A stretch of 64,000 bases of DNA from UBA11740 sp035635855 (lineage in GTDB: Bacteria; Acidobacteriota; Blastocatellia; Pyrinomonadales; Pyrinomonadaceae): contig DASQAF010000012.1 of NCBI GenBank assembly GCA_035635855.1, forward strand, positions 1-64,000, given 5' to 3'. The notes below the pieces were generated by a model, which was not told the origin of the DNA, searched no databases, and saw only the letters and a program-made list of their open reading frames with translations. The number at the start of each line of letters is the position of its first letter. The stretch's first letter is position 1. Positions 41,332-50,522 of this stretch are shown here, one piece after another. A program made the translations under genes and the position numbers.

Positions 41332-42840
41332 TTACATGACTATGATCTCTCGCTCTTTGTCGCGACGGGTTCTCAATGTCTCGGCGCTGATCCAACCGAT
41401 GAAGAGCCACGCCAAAGGCGCGACTGAGTAAAGCGTAAACGTCAGTCCAAAAATGCTGTTGAGAATCAACGCTGGCATTATCGCGGCCACGATGCGCCGC
41501 GTGCCCATATTGCCGCCGTCAGACTGCGGTTGGCGTGCGGTAACGATTGAAAGCCAGGTGGCGCGCCCGAGAATCCAGACGAACAACAACGCTCCGGGAA
41601 TTCCGCAGGCAATGGCAACCACCAGAATGAAGCTATCGATGGCCGGTAGATCTGATTCTGCCTGAAACCGCACCTCGCCCAACGAGCCTGCGCCCAGCCC
41701 TGCGCCCAACGGCCGGTAGGGAATGACTTTCGTCAGCAGGTAGCCCCAATTCTCGAGGCGAACCTGAAAGCTTTCTTCACCGGCAGGCTTCAAAGTGCCT
41801 CGCTGAGTGTGCGACAGCAGGGTACTCACGGTTTCGTTGTCGCTCTTGCTCCACATCTCGTCGTCAGTGGGCGGCGAAACGAAGGCGACCACCAGCACTA
41901 CCGGCAGCAATATGAGACCGAGCCGCATGAGCGCGCGCGGGAAATTGGTTGCGCCGAGCATCACTAACGTGCCGACGCCAATCATTAGCCCAAAGACCGC
42001 GGTCCGTTGTCCGGTTAGCAACACTGCGCCCAGCAGAGCGATGCCGCACAATAACCATCCGGCACGTTGCGCAATTCGTTTGACGCCGGCCGCGAAGCCA
42101 AACGCGGCAATGGCGCCAATTTCCGCATAGCGGCCCCATTCCTCCGCGCTGCTGAACGTAGCCAGTGCCCGGCGAACGTGTCCGACATTGATCGAGTCAT
42201 AAAAGTCCGTGTTGTCCAGCCAGTATTGTTCAAAGCCAGGGTAGCCAAACATGAGCTGGTAGACGCCGTACAGCGACGTCAGCAATCCCAGTACGACGAC
42301 CACTCGCAAGACCTTCGTGATGAAATCTTCGTTGACTGACTGTCCGAAGTAAAACCAAATCAACGGCACCAGCATGAAGAGTGCACCGGCGAGCCCTACG
42401 AAAAGACCACCCTGGAGCGGATTGAAGATTTCAATCACATAGATCAAACCCAGCACTGAGACTGACAAGGCCAATGGTGTCGCGGAGAATATCTCCAGAC
42501 GACGCGACCTGAGCAGCAGCACAAACGCCAACAACGTGACGATGGGCGTCAGGACGTGGATTGGATCCTGGCTGGCATAACTGACAAAAAGGTATTGCGC
42601 GCGTCGAATCAAGCCACGGAGCGGCTCAAATAACATCATTGCGACCAGACCCGCTTCGAGGCTTACAAAAAGCGGTAAAGCCATCACCCACACCAGCCCG
42701 CCGAGGATCCAGGTCCTAAGCATCTGACCGCCGTTGGTAATCGCGATCACGGTAAAGACCGCCGCGGCCTGAATCGGTAGAAACCAAATCAAAGCCGAGC
42801 GCTGCGATGGTCTGGACTGTGCTTGAACGACGCTACTCAT
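41332..42840 (-). CDS. O-antigen ligase/polymerase family membrane protein (Wzy-like)
   Basis: 502 aa with about 12 hydrophobic segments, for example IQAAAVFTVIAIT, LICYVIEIF-like stretches, and GWLLCGIALLGAVLLTGQRTAVFGLMIGVG. The large periplasmic loop and the TGQRTAVFGL segment agree with the Wzy_C/O-antigen ligase family, and RPLGAGLGAGSLGEV is the usual motif in the large loop. With a flippase and GumC-like co-polymerase next to it, a polymerase role is more likely than lipid A ligation. Confidence 0.88.
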   Translation of the reverse strand: MSSVVQAQSRPSQRSALIWFLPIQAAAVFTVIAITNGGQMLRTWILGGLVWVMALPLFVSLEAGLVAMMLFEPLRGLIRRAQYLFVSYASQDPIHVLTPIVTLLAFVLLLRSRRLEIFSATPLALSVSVLGLIYVIEIFNPLQGGLFVGLAGALFMLVPLIWFYFGQSVNEDFITKVLRVVVVLGLLTSLYGVYQLMFGYPGFEQYWLDNTDFYDSINVGHVRRALATFSSAEEWGRYAEIGAIAAFGFAAGVKRIAQRAGWLLCGIALLGAVLLTGQRTAVFGLMIGVGTLVMLGATNFPRALMRLGLILLPVVLVVAFVSPPTDDEMWSKSDNETVSTLLSHTQRGTLKPAGEESFQVRLENWGYLLTKVIPYRPLGAGLGAGSLGEVRFQAESDLPAIDSFILVVAIACGIPGALLFVWILGRATWLSIVTARQPQSDGGNMGTRRIVAAIMPALILNSIFGLTFTLYSVAPLAWLFIGWISAETLRTRRDKEREIIVM

Positions 42841-42861
42841 AAATAATCAAATCGCCGGCTC

Positions 42862-44190
42862 TCACAAGGCCTCTTCAGCGCTTTCAGTAACTTTGGCAAA
42901 GCCAAAACCGCGCAACACCCTCCAATTCGGCAGGAACAGGTCGCGCTTTCGCGGACGCAAACAACTCCACAGGCCAAGTTGACGCCTTCTCATGAATCCG
43001 AACAGTGCAATGACCAGCATCACGCTATAGCCGATCAGTGAAGCGATCGCTGCGCCGGTGATCCCTCGCCGGGGCAGAAGGATTAGCAATGCGACTGCGG
43101 TGACGACGGCGGCTGAAAAGCGCGCCACGGTGCTCAAGCCCGGGTAGCCGAAACCGCGCAGGCCGCTGATTACTATCGAGCCCAGACTCCACACCGCCGC
43201 CGCAATCAACAACCAGCGAAAGGCCGCGGTGGCGGGAACAAAATTTTCACCGAACAGGGTTTTCAAAATGAAGGGCCCGCTCAGCCACAGTAGAGGCAAG
43301 AGAATTACGTGCATGTATATGGCCAGTCGCAGGCTGCGAGCCCAAAGCAGTTCGGCCCGATCGCTCGACTTTGACGCCGCCACTTCGGGCATCAGCGCAT
43401 CCGCTATCGCATCCGCAACCAACGTCGTCATTTCCGACAGACGAACCGCGACCACGTACAAACCGATGGCCACGTTCGAAGCCATCGCGCCCAGCATCAA
43501 CTGATCAAGCCTCAGCGTAGTGAAGTCAGCGACTCCGCCGGGGTAATCGCGCAGGGCGTATTTCATGGAAGTTTTGAACTCAGACCAACTCGGCCGCCAG
43601 CGCGGCTGCAATTCTTTCCAAACCGCGATCAAGGCCATCAGCATCGATGCGGTCTGCGCCGTAATCATGGTCACCGTCGCGGTCGTAACGGTTAGCCGGC
43701 CGAAGGACCACAGACCGGCGAAACCCAGACCCTGTACGCCAAAGAAAATCAGGCGCGCGATGCCGGCCCAGCCAAAGCGCCGTGTTCCTTCCAGCAGCCC
43801 GCGCATCAAATCAAGGAACAGCGCGGCGGGAATATTTATCTGATAGATACGGAGTAAGGTACGGACTTGCGGACTGCGGTCGCCAACCAGGTGCGGCACG
43901 ATTAGATCAGCCAGAGCGACGCTGATTATCCCGACGACTGCTGTATAGATCACGGCGTTAGTGAAGAGCTGCGAAACTTTCTCCGGCTCCCTCGCCATCC
44001 AATATCGATAAGCCGAAGGCAGCCCCAGTCCGGCCAGCATGGCGACCACGGGCGGCCAAAGAACGACGACCAGCAAATCCCCGCGACCTGCCGGCCCCAA
44101 CGCGCGCGCGCCCAGAAGACTCGAGACGACCGTGGAAATCAGGATCGTGACATCGGTAATGAGGATCAGTCTGGCGTTGCGGGCAATCAC
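42862..44190 (-). CDS. Oligosaccharide flippase family protein (Wzx-like)
   Basis: 442 aa with a GTG start. Twelve or more transmembrane segments of the MOP superfamily are visible, beginning RLILITDVTILISTVVSSLL and including GPAGRGDLLVVVLWPPVVAM. YPGGVADFTTLRLDQLMLGA and IGLYVVAVRLSEMTTLVADA are conserved segments of polysaccharide exporters. It flips the lipid-linked repeat unit to the periplasm for polymerisation. It lies between the sugar transferase and the polymerase genes. Confidence 0.9.
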   Translation of the reverse strand: MIARNARLILITDVTILISTVVSSLLGARALGPAGRGDLLVVVLWPPVVAMLAGLGLPSAYRYWMAREPEKVSQLFTNAVIYTAVVGIISVALADLIVPHLVGDRSPQVRTLLRIYQINIPAALFLDLMRGLLEGTRRFGWAGIARLIFFGVQGLGFAGLWSFGRLTVTTATVTMITAQTASMLMALIAVWKELQPRWRPSWSEFKTSMKYALRDYPGGVADFTTLRLDQLMLGAMASNVAIGLYVVAVRLSEMTTLVADAIADALMPEVAASKSSDRAELLWARSLRLAIYMHVILLPLLWLSGPFILKTLFGENFVPATAAFRWLLIAAAVWSLGSIVISGLRGFGYPGLSTVARFSAAVVTAVALLILLPRRGITGAAIASLIGYSVMLVIALFGFMRRRQLGLWSCLRPRKRDLFLPNWRVLRGFGFAKVTESAEEAL

Positions 44191-44233
44191 TATTTACTCA
44201 ATTCTTCAGGTTAGGAGCGGGCGCTCAAAAAAC

Positions 44234-45673
44234 TCAGCTGGCGCCGCGCGCCAGTACGATTGCGGGTATGGTGCGCAGCAGAATCGACGCGTCCAGGCCG
44301 AGAGACCAGTGATCGATGTACTCGAGATCCAACTGCATCCATTGTTCGAAGGAAAGATTGCTGCGACCTGATACCTGCCACAGACAAGTGAGTCCAGGCT
44401 TGACGCTGAAGCGCCGCTTTTGCCAGGCCAATTCCATGCGCAGCGCGTCGCGCAATGATAGCGGCCGCGGACCAACGATACTCATGTCGCCCAGCAGGAC
44501 GTTGATAAGTTGCGGCAGTTCGTCAACGCTGGTCTTCCGCAGCCAACGGCCTGCGCGCGTAATCCGCGGGTCGTTGCGAATCTTGAAAATCGGCCCGCTT
44601 TTTTCGTTGAGGTGCTCGATCTCTTTCATCCGGTTTTCGGCGTCCGCGGACATCGTGCGGAACTTAATCATGCGAAAACGTCGCTTGTTGAGTCCGACGC
44701 GCTCCTGAACGAAGAACACCGGCCCGGCCGAATCCAATTTAATCGCGATTGCCGCCAGCAAGAGTATCGGCGCACTAAAAAGGAGCAAGAGAGCGGCGCC
44801 CGTGAGGTCGATAATGCGTTTCGCTTCAGTGCGCCAGCTAAAACGTGGCGTGCTGTCCAGGGTTACAATAGGTAGCCCGTTGAAGTCACTCGGATGTGAT
44901 CTTGCCAGCTTCTGCGGAAACAAATCCGACAGCAGATGGGTGGTAATTCCCTGCTCTTCCAGTAAGGCAACGGCCGTTTCGATCTGTGTGTAATGTGATT
45001 TGATTGGCAAAGCGATCGCCACTTCGTCGATTACTTCGTTCGCCACGATCCGGGGCAGGTCCGCAATCTTTCCCAGCCAGGGTGCGCCCGCGAGTTGCTC
45101 GTCGGCAAAGGCAAGATCGGTATCGACGTACCCGATCAACTTGTATCCCAGGTCCTGACGCCGCTCGAGTTGCGCCGCGAAACGCCGGCCACGGGCGCCG
45201 CCGCCAACCAGCAAAAGCGATTTCACGTTGTGGCCGCGCGCACGTAGACGCCGCAGATTCAATCGCAGGGCGAAACGTACGCAGGCAATCAACGTAAAGG
45301 CAAGGAGACTGAACTCAGCCACCGTGATCGCATTGATCGTCGGCCAGTTGCCGAGTTGCGCGGCAACCAGTAAAGCGCCCGAAGAAATCATGACGGCGGT
45401 CGTAATTTCCTTCAACTCCTCGGCCATCGAGCTGAGACGATGCGAAACGTACAATCCCTGCGCCGCAAACGCCGCATACCATGAAAGCAAGAGCGCAAAC
45501 CCCAGAATTGCATTCGCCACTTTTACTCGCTGCGAAAGATAGTCAATGACAAAGGTAGGATTCTGGGCGGGTGAATATCGATAGACGATCGCCAAGCCGA
45601 GCGAAATTAACATCAGCGAAAGGTCGCTTAGCTTTAGGCAAAAGTCGGAAATTGATCCGTGACGAGCAACCAT
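44234..45673 (-). CDS. Polyprenyl-phosphate sugar-1-phosphate transferase (WbaP/WcaJ type)
   Basis: Starts the repeat unit on undecaprenyl phosphate. 479 aa from ATG 45673; the frame is open 26 codons further, into the end of the export gene, but that part is not family-like. Four to five N-terminal helices precede a CoA-binding-like Rossmann domain (SLLLVGGGARGRRFAAQL). The C-terminal catalytic domain shows KRIIDLTGAALLLLFSAPIL, GPVFFVQERVGLNKRRFRMI, KFRTMSADAE, RWLRKTSVDELPQLINVLLG, SIVGPRPLSLRDA and KPGLTCLWQVSGRS. Its position makes it the priming enzyme of this locus. Confidence 0.94.
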   Translation of the reverse strand: MVARHGSISDFCLKLSDLSLMLISLGLAIVYRYSPAQNPTFVIDYLSQRVKVANAILGFALLLSWYAAFAAQGLYVSHRLSSMAEELKEITTAVMISSGALLVAAQLGNWPTINAITVAEFSLLAFTLIACVRFALRLNLRRLRARGHNVKSLLLVGGGARGRRFAAQLERRQDLGYKLIGYVDTDLAFADEQLAGAPWLGKIADLPRIVANEVIDEVAIALPIKSHYTQIETAVALLEEQGITTHLLSDLFPQKLARSHPSDFNGLPIVTLDSTPRFSWRTEAKRIIDLTGAALLLLFSAPILLLAAIAIKLDSAGPVFFVQERVGLNKRRFRMIKFRTMSADAENRMKEIEHLNEKSGPIFKIRNDPRITRAGRWLRKTSVDELPQLINVLLGDMSIVGPRPLSLRDALRMELAWQKRRFSVKPGLTCLWQVSGRSNLSFEQWMQLDLEYIDHWSLGLDASILLRTIPAIVLARGAS

Positions 45674-45725
45674 TGGATGTCTTAGAGTCGGGCCACTGCC
45701 CGACGGGTTCCTTTTCGCTGAGGGT

Positions 45726-46388
45726 TTAAAGTCGGGGCGCCATAAACGCAACGACGCTGGCCAGTTTCATGAAGCGCTCAATTTTAGAAATCTTGTCGCG
45801 CGGAACGAACACCATGTCTCCCGGCTGTAGCGTCAGATCGTTCTCCAAATCGCCAGTGCGCTTGATGCTCTTGAGGTTCAACAGCTTAACTTCCGCCATA
45901 TCCGAATTGATTTTGCGAAACACGATTACCTGCGATGATCTCGCGCCTTCCTTCATTCCGCCGGCAAGCATGATTGCCTGAATCGCGGTGACCCGTTCGC
46001 GCATCTCGATTTTGCCGGGCTGGGCCACTTCGCCGGCCACCACAAAGTAGGGCTTCTGGAACTCCTTCAGCAGCACGGTCGCGACTGGATCCTGCAAACG
46101 TGCGCCCGCTTTCCTTAAAATCATGCGGCGGGTTTCTTCAACCGTCAGGCCGGCAACTTTCAGATCGCCGCCAATCTCGAGCGAGATGTACCCATCCGGC
46201 TGGACCGTCACTGTCTGATTGAACTCTGGCGAGTAGCGAAACTGAACCTCGAGCACGTCGCCCGGCTGCAGGCGATACCGTTCTTCGGTCACAGTCGTCA
46301 GCCGCGGCGGTCTTTGGTCCTGAGCGCGCGCAGCGAAAGGAAGCGCGAGAATGAAGATCGTGATAGCTAAAGTTAAGTTACGTTTCAT
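45726..46388 (-). CDS. Polysaccharide export protein (Wza-like, SLBB)
   Basis: 220 aa from ATG 46388 behind GGGAG. Signal peptide LTLAITIFILALPFAARAQ, then the Poly_export domain (YRLQPGDVLEVQFRYSPEFN, VQPDGYISLEIGGDLKVAGL) and an SLBB domain (PYFVVAGEVAQPGKIEMRER, QAIMLAGGMKEGARSSQVIV), ending with LQPGDMVFVPRDKISKIERF. It is shorter than Wza and lacks the C-terminal outer-membrane helix of the E. coli type, which agrees with exporters of GumB/ExoF style. It carries the polymer through the outer membrane. Confidence 0.93.
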   Translation of the reverse strand: MKRNLTLAITIFILALPFAARAQDQRPPRLTTVTEERYRLQPGDVLEVQFRYSPEFNQTVTVQPDGYISLEIGGDLKVAGLTVEETRRMILRKAGARLQDPVATVLLKEFQKPYFVVAGEVAQPGKIEMRERVTAIQAIMLAGGMKEGARSSQVIVFRKINSDMAEVKLLNLKSIKRTGDLENDLTLQPGDMVFVPRDKISKIERFMKLASVVAFMAPRL

Positions 46389-46403
46389 CGGCACTCCCTG
46401 CAG

Positions 46404-46466
46404 GTTCGACAAGCTTCAGCTTGTCGCCGTTTGAGCTATTACGACAAACTGAAGTTTGTCGAACAA
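46404..46466. repeat. Inverted repeat between the export and kinase-like genes
   Basis: GTTCGACAAGCTTCAGCTTG and TCG at the left pair with CGACAAACTGAAGTTTGTCG and AAC at the right, with few mismatches over 23 bp. It can form a transcript hairpin inside the exopolysaccharide operon and may adjust downstream expression. Confidence 0.75.
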
Positions 46467-46469
46467 ATA

Positions 46470-47183
46470 TCAAAGTCTTCGATAAAGCCACTCGGGTACC
46501 GGATAGCGGCGCTTATTCAAAACGAAGCCGAGAAAATTTCCTCCGGCCGTCTCGATCGTGCGTTGGGCGTTCAGGATTTCATCGCGTCTGGCCTGGCCGG
46601 CTTCGACCACGAGCACGACGCCATCGACCATGGACGCGAGTACCGCTGCGTCGGAAGAGTTTCGCACCGAGCGGCAATCAATCAGAATGTTGTCAAAAGC
46701 CACGCGCAGGGCATCCACTGAATCCAGGCCGGTGTCGATTTCTTCACCGTGCTTGGCAACGCGCATCAGAAACGATCGCTTCGGAGGTTCCTGGGGCTCG
46801 TTATCATCGTAGTCAGAGGTCCCGTTTCGTTTGCGCGATTTTTTCGCCGGCAGGATCCAGAGGTTCTCAATGTTCGTCTGATGACAGTTCCAGGGCATCT
46901 GCAAATAGTCTTCGACGCCGAGACGCTGCAATCGCTCGGCGCTGATGATCAGTGTGCGGCGGCCCGTGTAACGAGCCATTTCCACTGCGAACAGTTGCGT
47001 GACGTGGCTGACTCCCTCGCCCAGCGAAGCCGAGGTGAATGCTATAGCCGCGCCCTCGCGCAATCTTTGCGCGCCGTTCTGCAGACTGGCCAGTAACAGT
47101 TGCAGGTTGTGCCGGCGATTACCGTTCACGCGGCTGCGAGCCGGCGGCATTGGGGTCTCAATGATTTGATCTTCAACTTGCAC
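46470..47183 (-). CDS. BY-kinase/CpsD-like ATPase with degenerate nucleotide motifs
   Basis: 237 aa from a GTG start. The fold of the tyrosine autokinase domain is recognisable (IAFTSASLGEGVSHVTQLFA, TGRRTLIISAERL, AFDNILIDCRSV, VDGVVLVVEAGQARRDEIL, GGNFLGFVLNKRRYPVPEWL). The P-loop that should read GEGKS/T has GEGVSH, so the Lys and Ser/Thr are gone. Walker A' has lost its Asp pair (IISAERL), and the C-terminal Tyr cluster is missing. It lies 15 bp from the GumC-like gene, its normal partner. It is likely an inactive regulatory version that still binds the co-polymerase. Confidence 0.85.
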   Translation of the reverse strand: MQVEDQIIETPMPPARSRVNGNRRHNLQLLLASLQNGAQRLREGAAIAFTSASLGEGVSHVTQLFAVEMARYTGRRTLIISAERLQRLGVEDYLQMPWNCHQTNIENLWILPAKKSRKRNGTSDYDDNEPQEPPKRSFLMRVAKHGEEIDTGLDSVDALRVAFDNILIDCRSVRNSSDAAVLASMVDGVVLVVEAGQARRDEILNAQRTIETAGGNFLGFVLNKRRYPVPEWLYRRL

Positions 47184-47197
47184 GCGTTTTCCACCTG

Positions 47198-48757
47198 TTA
47201 ACTTTGTAGCTCGGCGATTGGCCTGGTTTCGATCTCGACTGGTTCGCGGCTGTTGCGCATAATCATTCGCCGGCTGTTCTCAGGGACGGTCGCCAGCACC
47301 TGCGCGCCGGTGAGCGCTTCGAGCTGCCTTGGCGTATGAATCGCATCGCTGAGCATTTCGGCTGAGAAGACACTACCTAAGCTAAGGAACGCCGCCAGAA
47401 ACACTCCGAGCACCAAGTTCAATCCACGATTTGGCGACGACGGAATTTGTGGCGCCGTGGCCGCCTCGGCGATCGACACGTTGGTGATCTTCTGCCGATC
47501 CAGTTCGTCGGCAATCCGCGCTTCTTCCCGCTTCTTCGCGTAGAGCTGATAGTTGTCCTCGGATTCCTTTACCTGGCGCTGTAGGTCGTTGTGCCTCGTC
47601 GTGTCGCCCTCGAGTTTCTTGAGCGCGGCTTCGTATTGCTGCAATTGTCCAGTGAGCGTGTCACGCCGGGCGCGCGCTCCAGCCTGGTCGAGGCGAGCCC
47701 GCGACAGTTCTGTTTCCAGCGTCTGTCGCAAGGGATTTAGATCGGTGTTCTCTTCGACGGCGGTCTTTTGTTCGGCTTTCGCTAAAGCCTCTCTGGTCGT
47801 GCGAATCTGTTCGTCGACCTCGCGCACCAGGCGATCTTCGGGACGAAACTTAGTTAACAATTGCGTCCGCCGGTTCTGCAGCTCGACCATCATGGTGTTC
47901 AGACGCTCGGCGGAATACTGATTCGGAAGCTGCCGGTTCTGGGTCACGATCCGCTTGGGCACAGCCGCCAGTTGCTGCTCGACACGCGCAATCCGATTCG
48001 TCGCTTCGTTCAGCGCGGTTTCACTTTCTAGCAGTTTCGATTTGGCGTCAGCCGTTTTTTGCAACGTCAATTCTTTTTGCTGGCTCAGCACCACCAGGTT
48101 GTTGCTCTGCTGAAAGTCAGTCATTTGCTGCTCTGCTTGCCGCAGTTGTGTTTCGTATTCGTCGGCCCGTTGAGTAAAGAAATCGGAAGCACCCGGCGGG
48201 TGATTCAGCTTCAGGTGCTTTTCCAGATACAGCTCGCCGAGTTTCCGGAGCACGGCCGCCGAAACTTGCGGCGAGTTAGACGAATAGCTGATGGTGATGA
48301 CGTTGGCTTTGCGGACCGGCGTAATAACCAAATCTTTGGCGAGGCGGTTGACAGCCGTCTCGACCATGACAGCCTGAGGTGGAGCAGAGCGCCAGAACCA
48401 GCTCTTTTCGCTGTTGGCGAGACCGCAATCGGTGACTACTTGCGTCAGCAGATCCTTGCTGGTGAGTAACTCGATTTCGGAATTGATCTGATTCTCGCTG
48501 ACTTCATTCTCGATGGTCGGAGCGGGTGCGCCTGAGGTCTGTTCGGCTGTGATGGCGACGTCAACGCGCTGGTTCTTGACCAGAATTTTCATGCGCGAGT
48601 CGTACTTGTTGGGCAAGAGAAACGTGACTACGGCGGTGCCCAGCACCACCGCAGCAAAGATGAATACAACCAGACCTTTGCGCCGAAACAAAGCTCCCGC
48701 GCCGTCGCGCAGGCTCAATGAATTACCACCCAATCCCGTAGTTAGCTGGCCGTTCAT
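47198..48757 (-). CDS. GumC/Wzz-type polysaccharide co-polymerase
   Basis: 519 aa. First transmembrane helix (VVFIFAAVVLGTAVVTFLLP), a long periplasmic coiled coil (ADEYETQLRQAEQQMTDFQQ, TNRIARVEQQLAAVPKR), and the second helix (GLNLVLGVFLAAFLSLGSVF) just after the proline-rich motif ATAPQIPSSPNRG. The cytosolic tail is short (about 60 aa) and has no kinase domain, which is provided, in degenerate form, by the next gene. It controls chain length and bridges to the export protein. GGAAGG precedes the ATG. It is the first gene of the locus, with a 190-bp divergent promoter region upstream. Confidence 0.93.
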   Translation of the reverse strand: MNGQLTTGLGGNSLSLRDGAGALFRRKGLVVFIFAAVVLGTAVVTFLLPNKYDSRMKILVKNQRVDVAITAEQTSGAPAPTIENEVSENQINSEIELLTSKDLLTQVVTDCGLANSEKSWFWRSAPPQAVMVETAVNRLAKDLVITPVRKANVITISYSSNSPQVSAAVLRKLGELYLEKHLKLNHPPGASDFFTQRADEYETQLRQAEQQMTDFQQSNNLVVLSQQKELTLQKTADAKSKLLESETALNEATNRIARVEQQLAAVPKRIVTQNRQLPNQYSAERLNTMMVELQNRRTQLLTKFRPEDRLVREVDEQIRTTREALAKAEQKTAVEENTDLNPLRQTLETELSRARLDQAGARARRDTLTGQLQQYEAALKKLEGDTTRHNDLQRQVKESEDNYQLYAKKREEARIADELDRQKITNVSIAEAATAPQIPSSPNRGLNLVLGVFLAAFLSLGSVFSAEMLSDAIHTPRQLEALTGAQVLATVPENSRRMIMRNSREPVEIETRPIAELQS

Positions 48758-48950
48758 AAACTAACCTTCCCGAAGCATTTAAAGGCCGAATTCGCGGAAA
48801 ATTCCAACGATTAGGCGGGTTTGGGCAAAGGTACATCCGGATAATCGTAAAGGTTTGCGGCGCCGCGTTCGGCAAATGGGATGAAATGCCTACGCCTGAT
48901 AGTGTTCCAGTGGGACTGGACGGTAACCTCCTACTGCTATTATCTCGCCC

Positions 48951-49526
48951 ATGTTCCTCATTAGGAGGCCGGCTAATGAAGCCGTTCGGGGCTTTCTCGC
49001 TGGTCAACAAAGCCAGCCGTTTTCCTACCCGGAGATCGGAGCGTCGCGTTTGGCCGCGCCGGACGGATATAACGTCGACCACAATCGAATTAAGCTTGGT
49101 GAAGGCCAGGAGACATTTGCTAAAGCTGTCGAGGCCCTCAAGCACTGGAGGATGTTTGAAATGGACTGGATCGAAATCGCCCCAAAGGAAGCGCCGATTA
49201 TGAAGGGATCCTGTGTCGCTATTACTGTGCGGCATTTCGGCTTTAGCTCGTTAAATGTCTCCCGAATCGTTTATGTAATCGAAGAGCATGGCGCTCGGGA
49301 AAGATTCGGTTTTGCCTATGGAACACTTCCCGGACATGTCGAACAGGGTGAAGAAAGGTTTAGTGTGGAATATCATCCTGTCGACAATTCTGTCTGGTAC
49401 GACCTGTTTGCTTTTTCCCGGCCGCGCCACATTCTCGCGAGACTCGGGTACCCGATTAGCCGCCATTTGCAAAAACGATTCGGCAGAGATTCGCTGAAAG
49501 CGATGGAGAGGGCTGTAAACCAATGA
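48951..49526 (+). CDS. DUF1990 family protein
   Basis: 191 aa. Family sequence includes QPFSYPEIGASRLAAPDGYN, NRIKLGEGQETFAKAVEALK, WRMFEMDWIEI, VRHFGFSSLNVSRIVYVIEE, GFAYGTLPGHVEQGEERFSV and WYDLFAFSRPRHILARLGYP. DUF1990 proteins occur in bacteria and plants and probably bind a lipid or small hydrophobic ligand; no reaction is known to me. The stop overlaps the ATG of the ornithine cyclodeaminase-like gene by 4 bp (ATGA), so the two are co-translated. Confidence 0.9.
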   Translation: MFLIRRPANEAVRGFLAGQQSQPFSYPEIGASRLAAPDGYNVDHNRIKLGEGQETFAKAVEALKHWRMFEMDWIEIAPKEAPIMKGSCVAITVRHFGFSSLNVSRIVYVIEEHGARERFGFAYGTLPGHVEQGEERFSVEYHPVDNSVWYDLFAFSRPRHILARLGYPISRHLQKRFGRDSLKAMERAVNQ

Positions 49527-50509
49527 ACATTCTGATTCTGAATCACGACGACGTTGTTCAGCTACTGCCGATGACGGAATGTATTGAAGTCATGTCCGAG
49601 GCGTTGAGTGCGTTGGCTCGCGGCGAGGTTTCCCAGCCACTCCGGACTATCCTAAAACCGTCAGAGGTTAAGGGCGTGCTGGCCATGATGCCGGCGTTTC
49701 GCGCGGGCGACAAACCGATGTTTGGCTTGAAAGCGATTTGTGTCTTCCCCGGTAACACCGCTATTGGCAAAGATGCTCACCAGGGTGGCGTGCTGCTTTT
49801 CAGTGGCGAGACAGGAGAGCCATTGGCAATGGTTAACGCTTCCGCGATTACTTCGATTCGCACTGCAGCAGTGAGCGCTGTTGCCACGCGCTCGCTGGCG
49901 CGGGACGACGCGAGCGAGCTGGCAATTATTGGAGCGGGCATCCAGGCGCGTTCGCATCTGCAAGCAATGGCGTGTGTGCGTTCAATCAGGCGCGCCCGGA
50001 TTGCCAGTTCGCGTTTTGATCGCGCTCGCCAGTTCACCAATGAGATGCAACCACGATTCACGTTTCCGATTGAAGCTGTTGCGACGCCGGAAGCAGCGGT
50101 CCGCGACGCCGATTTGATCGTAACGGCCACCACGTCGAGCGAACCGGTTATCCGTCACGAGTGGATTTTACCTGGCGCGCACATCAATGCCATTGGAACT
50201 TACTCGCCGGCGGCGCGAGAGCTTGATTCAGCCACGGTGGCGGCAGCGAGTTTATTCGTCGATCGACGCGAGTCGGCTTTGAATGAAGCTGGAGATTACT
50301 TGATTGCAGCAAAGGAAGGCGTCATCGGTCCCGAACACATTCTGGCAGAGCTTGGTGAAGTCCTGATCGGCGCCGAGGTTGGCCGCACTTCACCCGACGA
50401 GATCACAGTCTTCAAATCACTTGGTCTGGCGATCGAAGACCTCACTGCCGCGGAGCATGTCTATCAAAAGGCTCAGCAGCAAAGCACCGGGACCTGGGTT
50501 GAATTTTGA
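49523..50509 (+). CDS. Ornithine cyclodeaminase / mu-crystallin family protein
   Basis: 328 aa. The NAD-binding core is SELAIIGAGIQARSHLQAMA. Other family landmarks are LLPMTECIEVMSEALSALAR, GLKAICVFPGNTAIGKDAHQ, VNASAITSIRTAAVSAVATR, DLIVTATTSSEPVIRHEWIL and GAHINAIGTYSPAARELD. The substrate could be ornithine, alanine, ketimines or related; the family cannot be resolved by eye. It is coupled to the DUF1990 gene, an unusual partner that might supply or sense a ligand. Confidence 0.92.
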   Translation: MNILILNHDDVVQLLPMTECIEVMSEALSALARGEVSQPLRTILKPSEVKGVLAMMPAFRAGDKPMFGLKAICVFPGNTAIGKDAHQGGVLLFSGETGEPLAMVNASAITSIRTAAVSAVATRSLARDDASELAIIGAGIQARSHLQAMACVRSIRRARIASSRFDRARQFTNEMQPRFTFPIEAVATPEAAVRDADLIVTATTSSEPVIRHEWILPGAHINAIGTYSPAARELDSATVAAASLFVDRRESALNEAGDYLIAAKEGVIGPEHILAELGEVLIGAEVGRTSPDEITVFKSLGLAIEDLTAAEHVYQKAQQQSTGTWVEF

Positions 50510-50522
50510 TCGAGCGGCCAAC

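Noticed and set aside
48723..49235. Minus-strand 170-codon frame opposite the DUF1990 gene
   Set aside because: It overlaps the DUF1990 coding frame and the divergent promoter region and shows no family traits.
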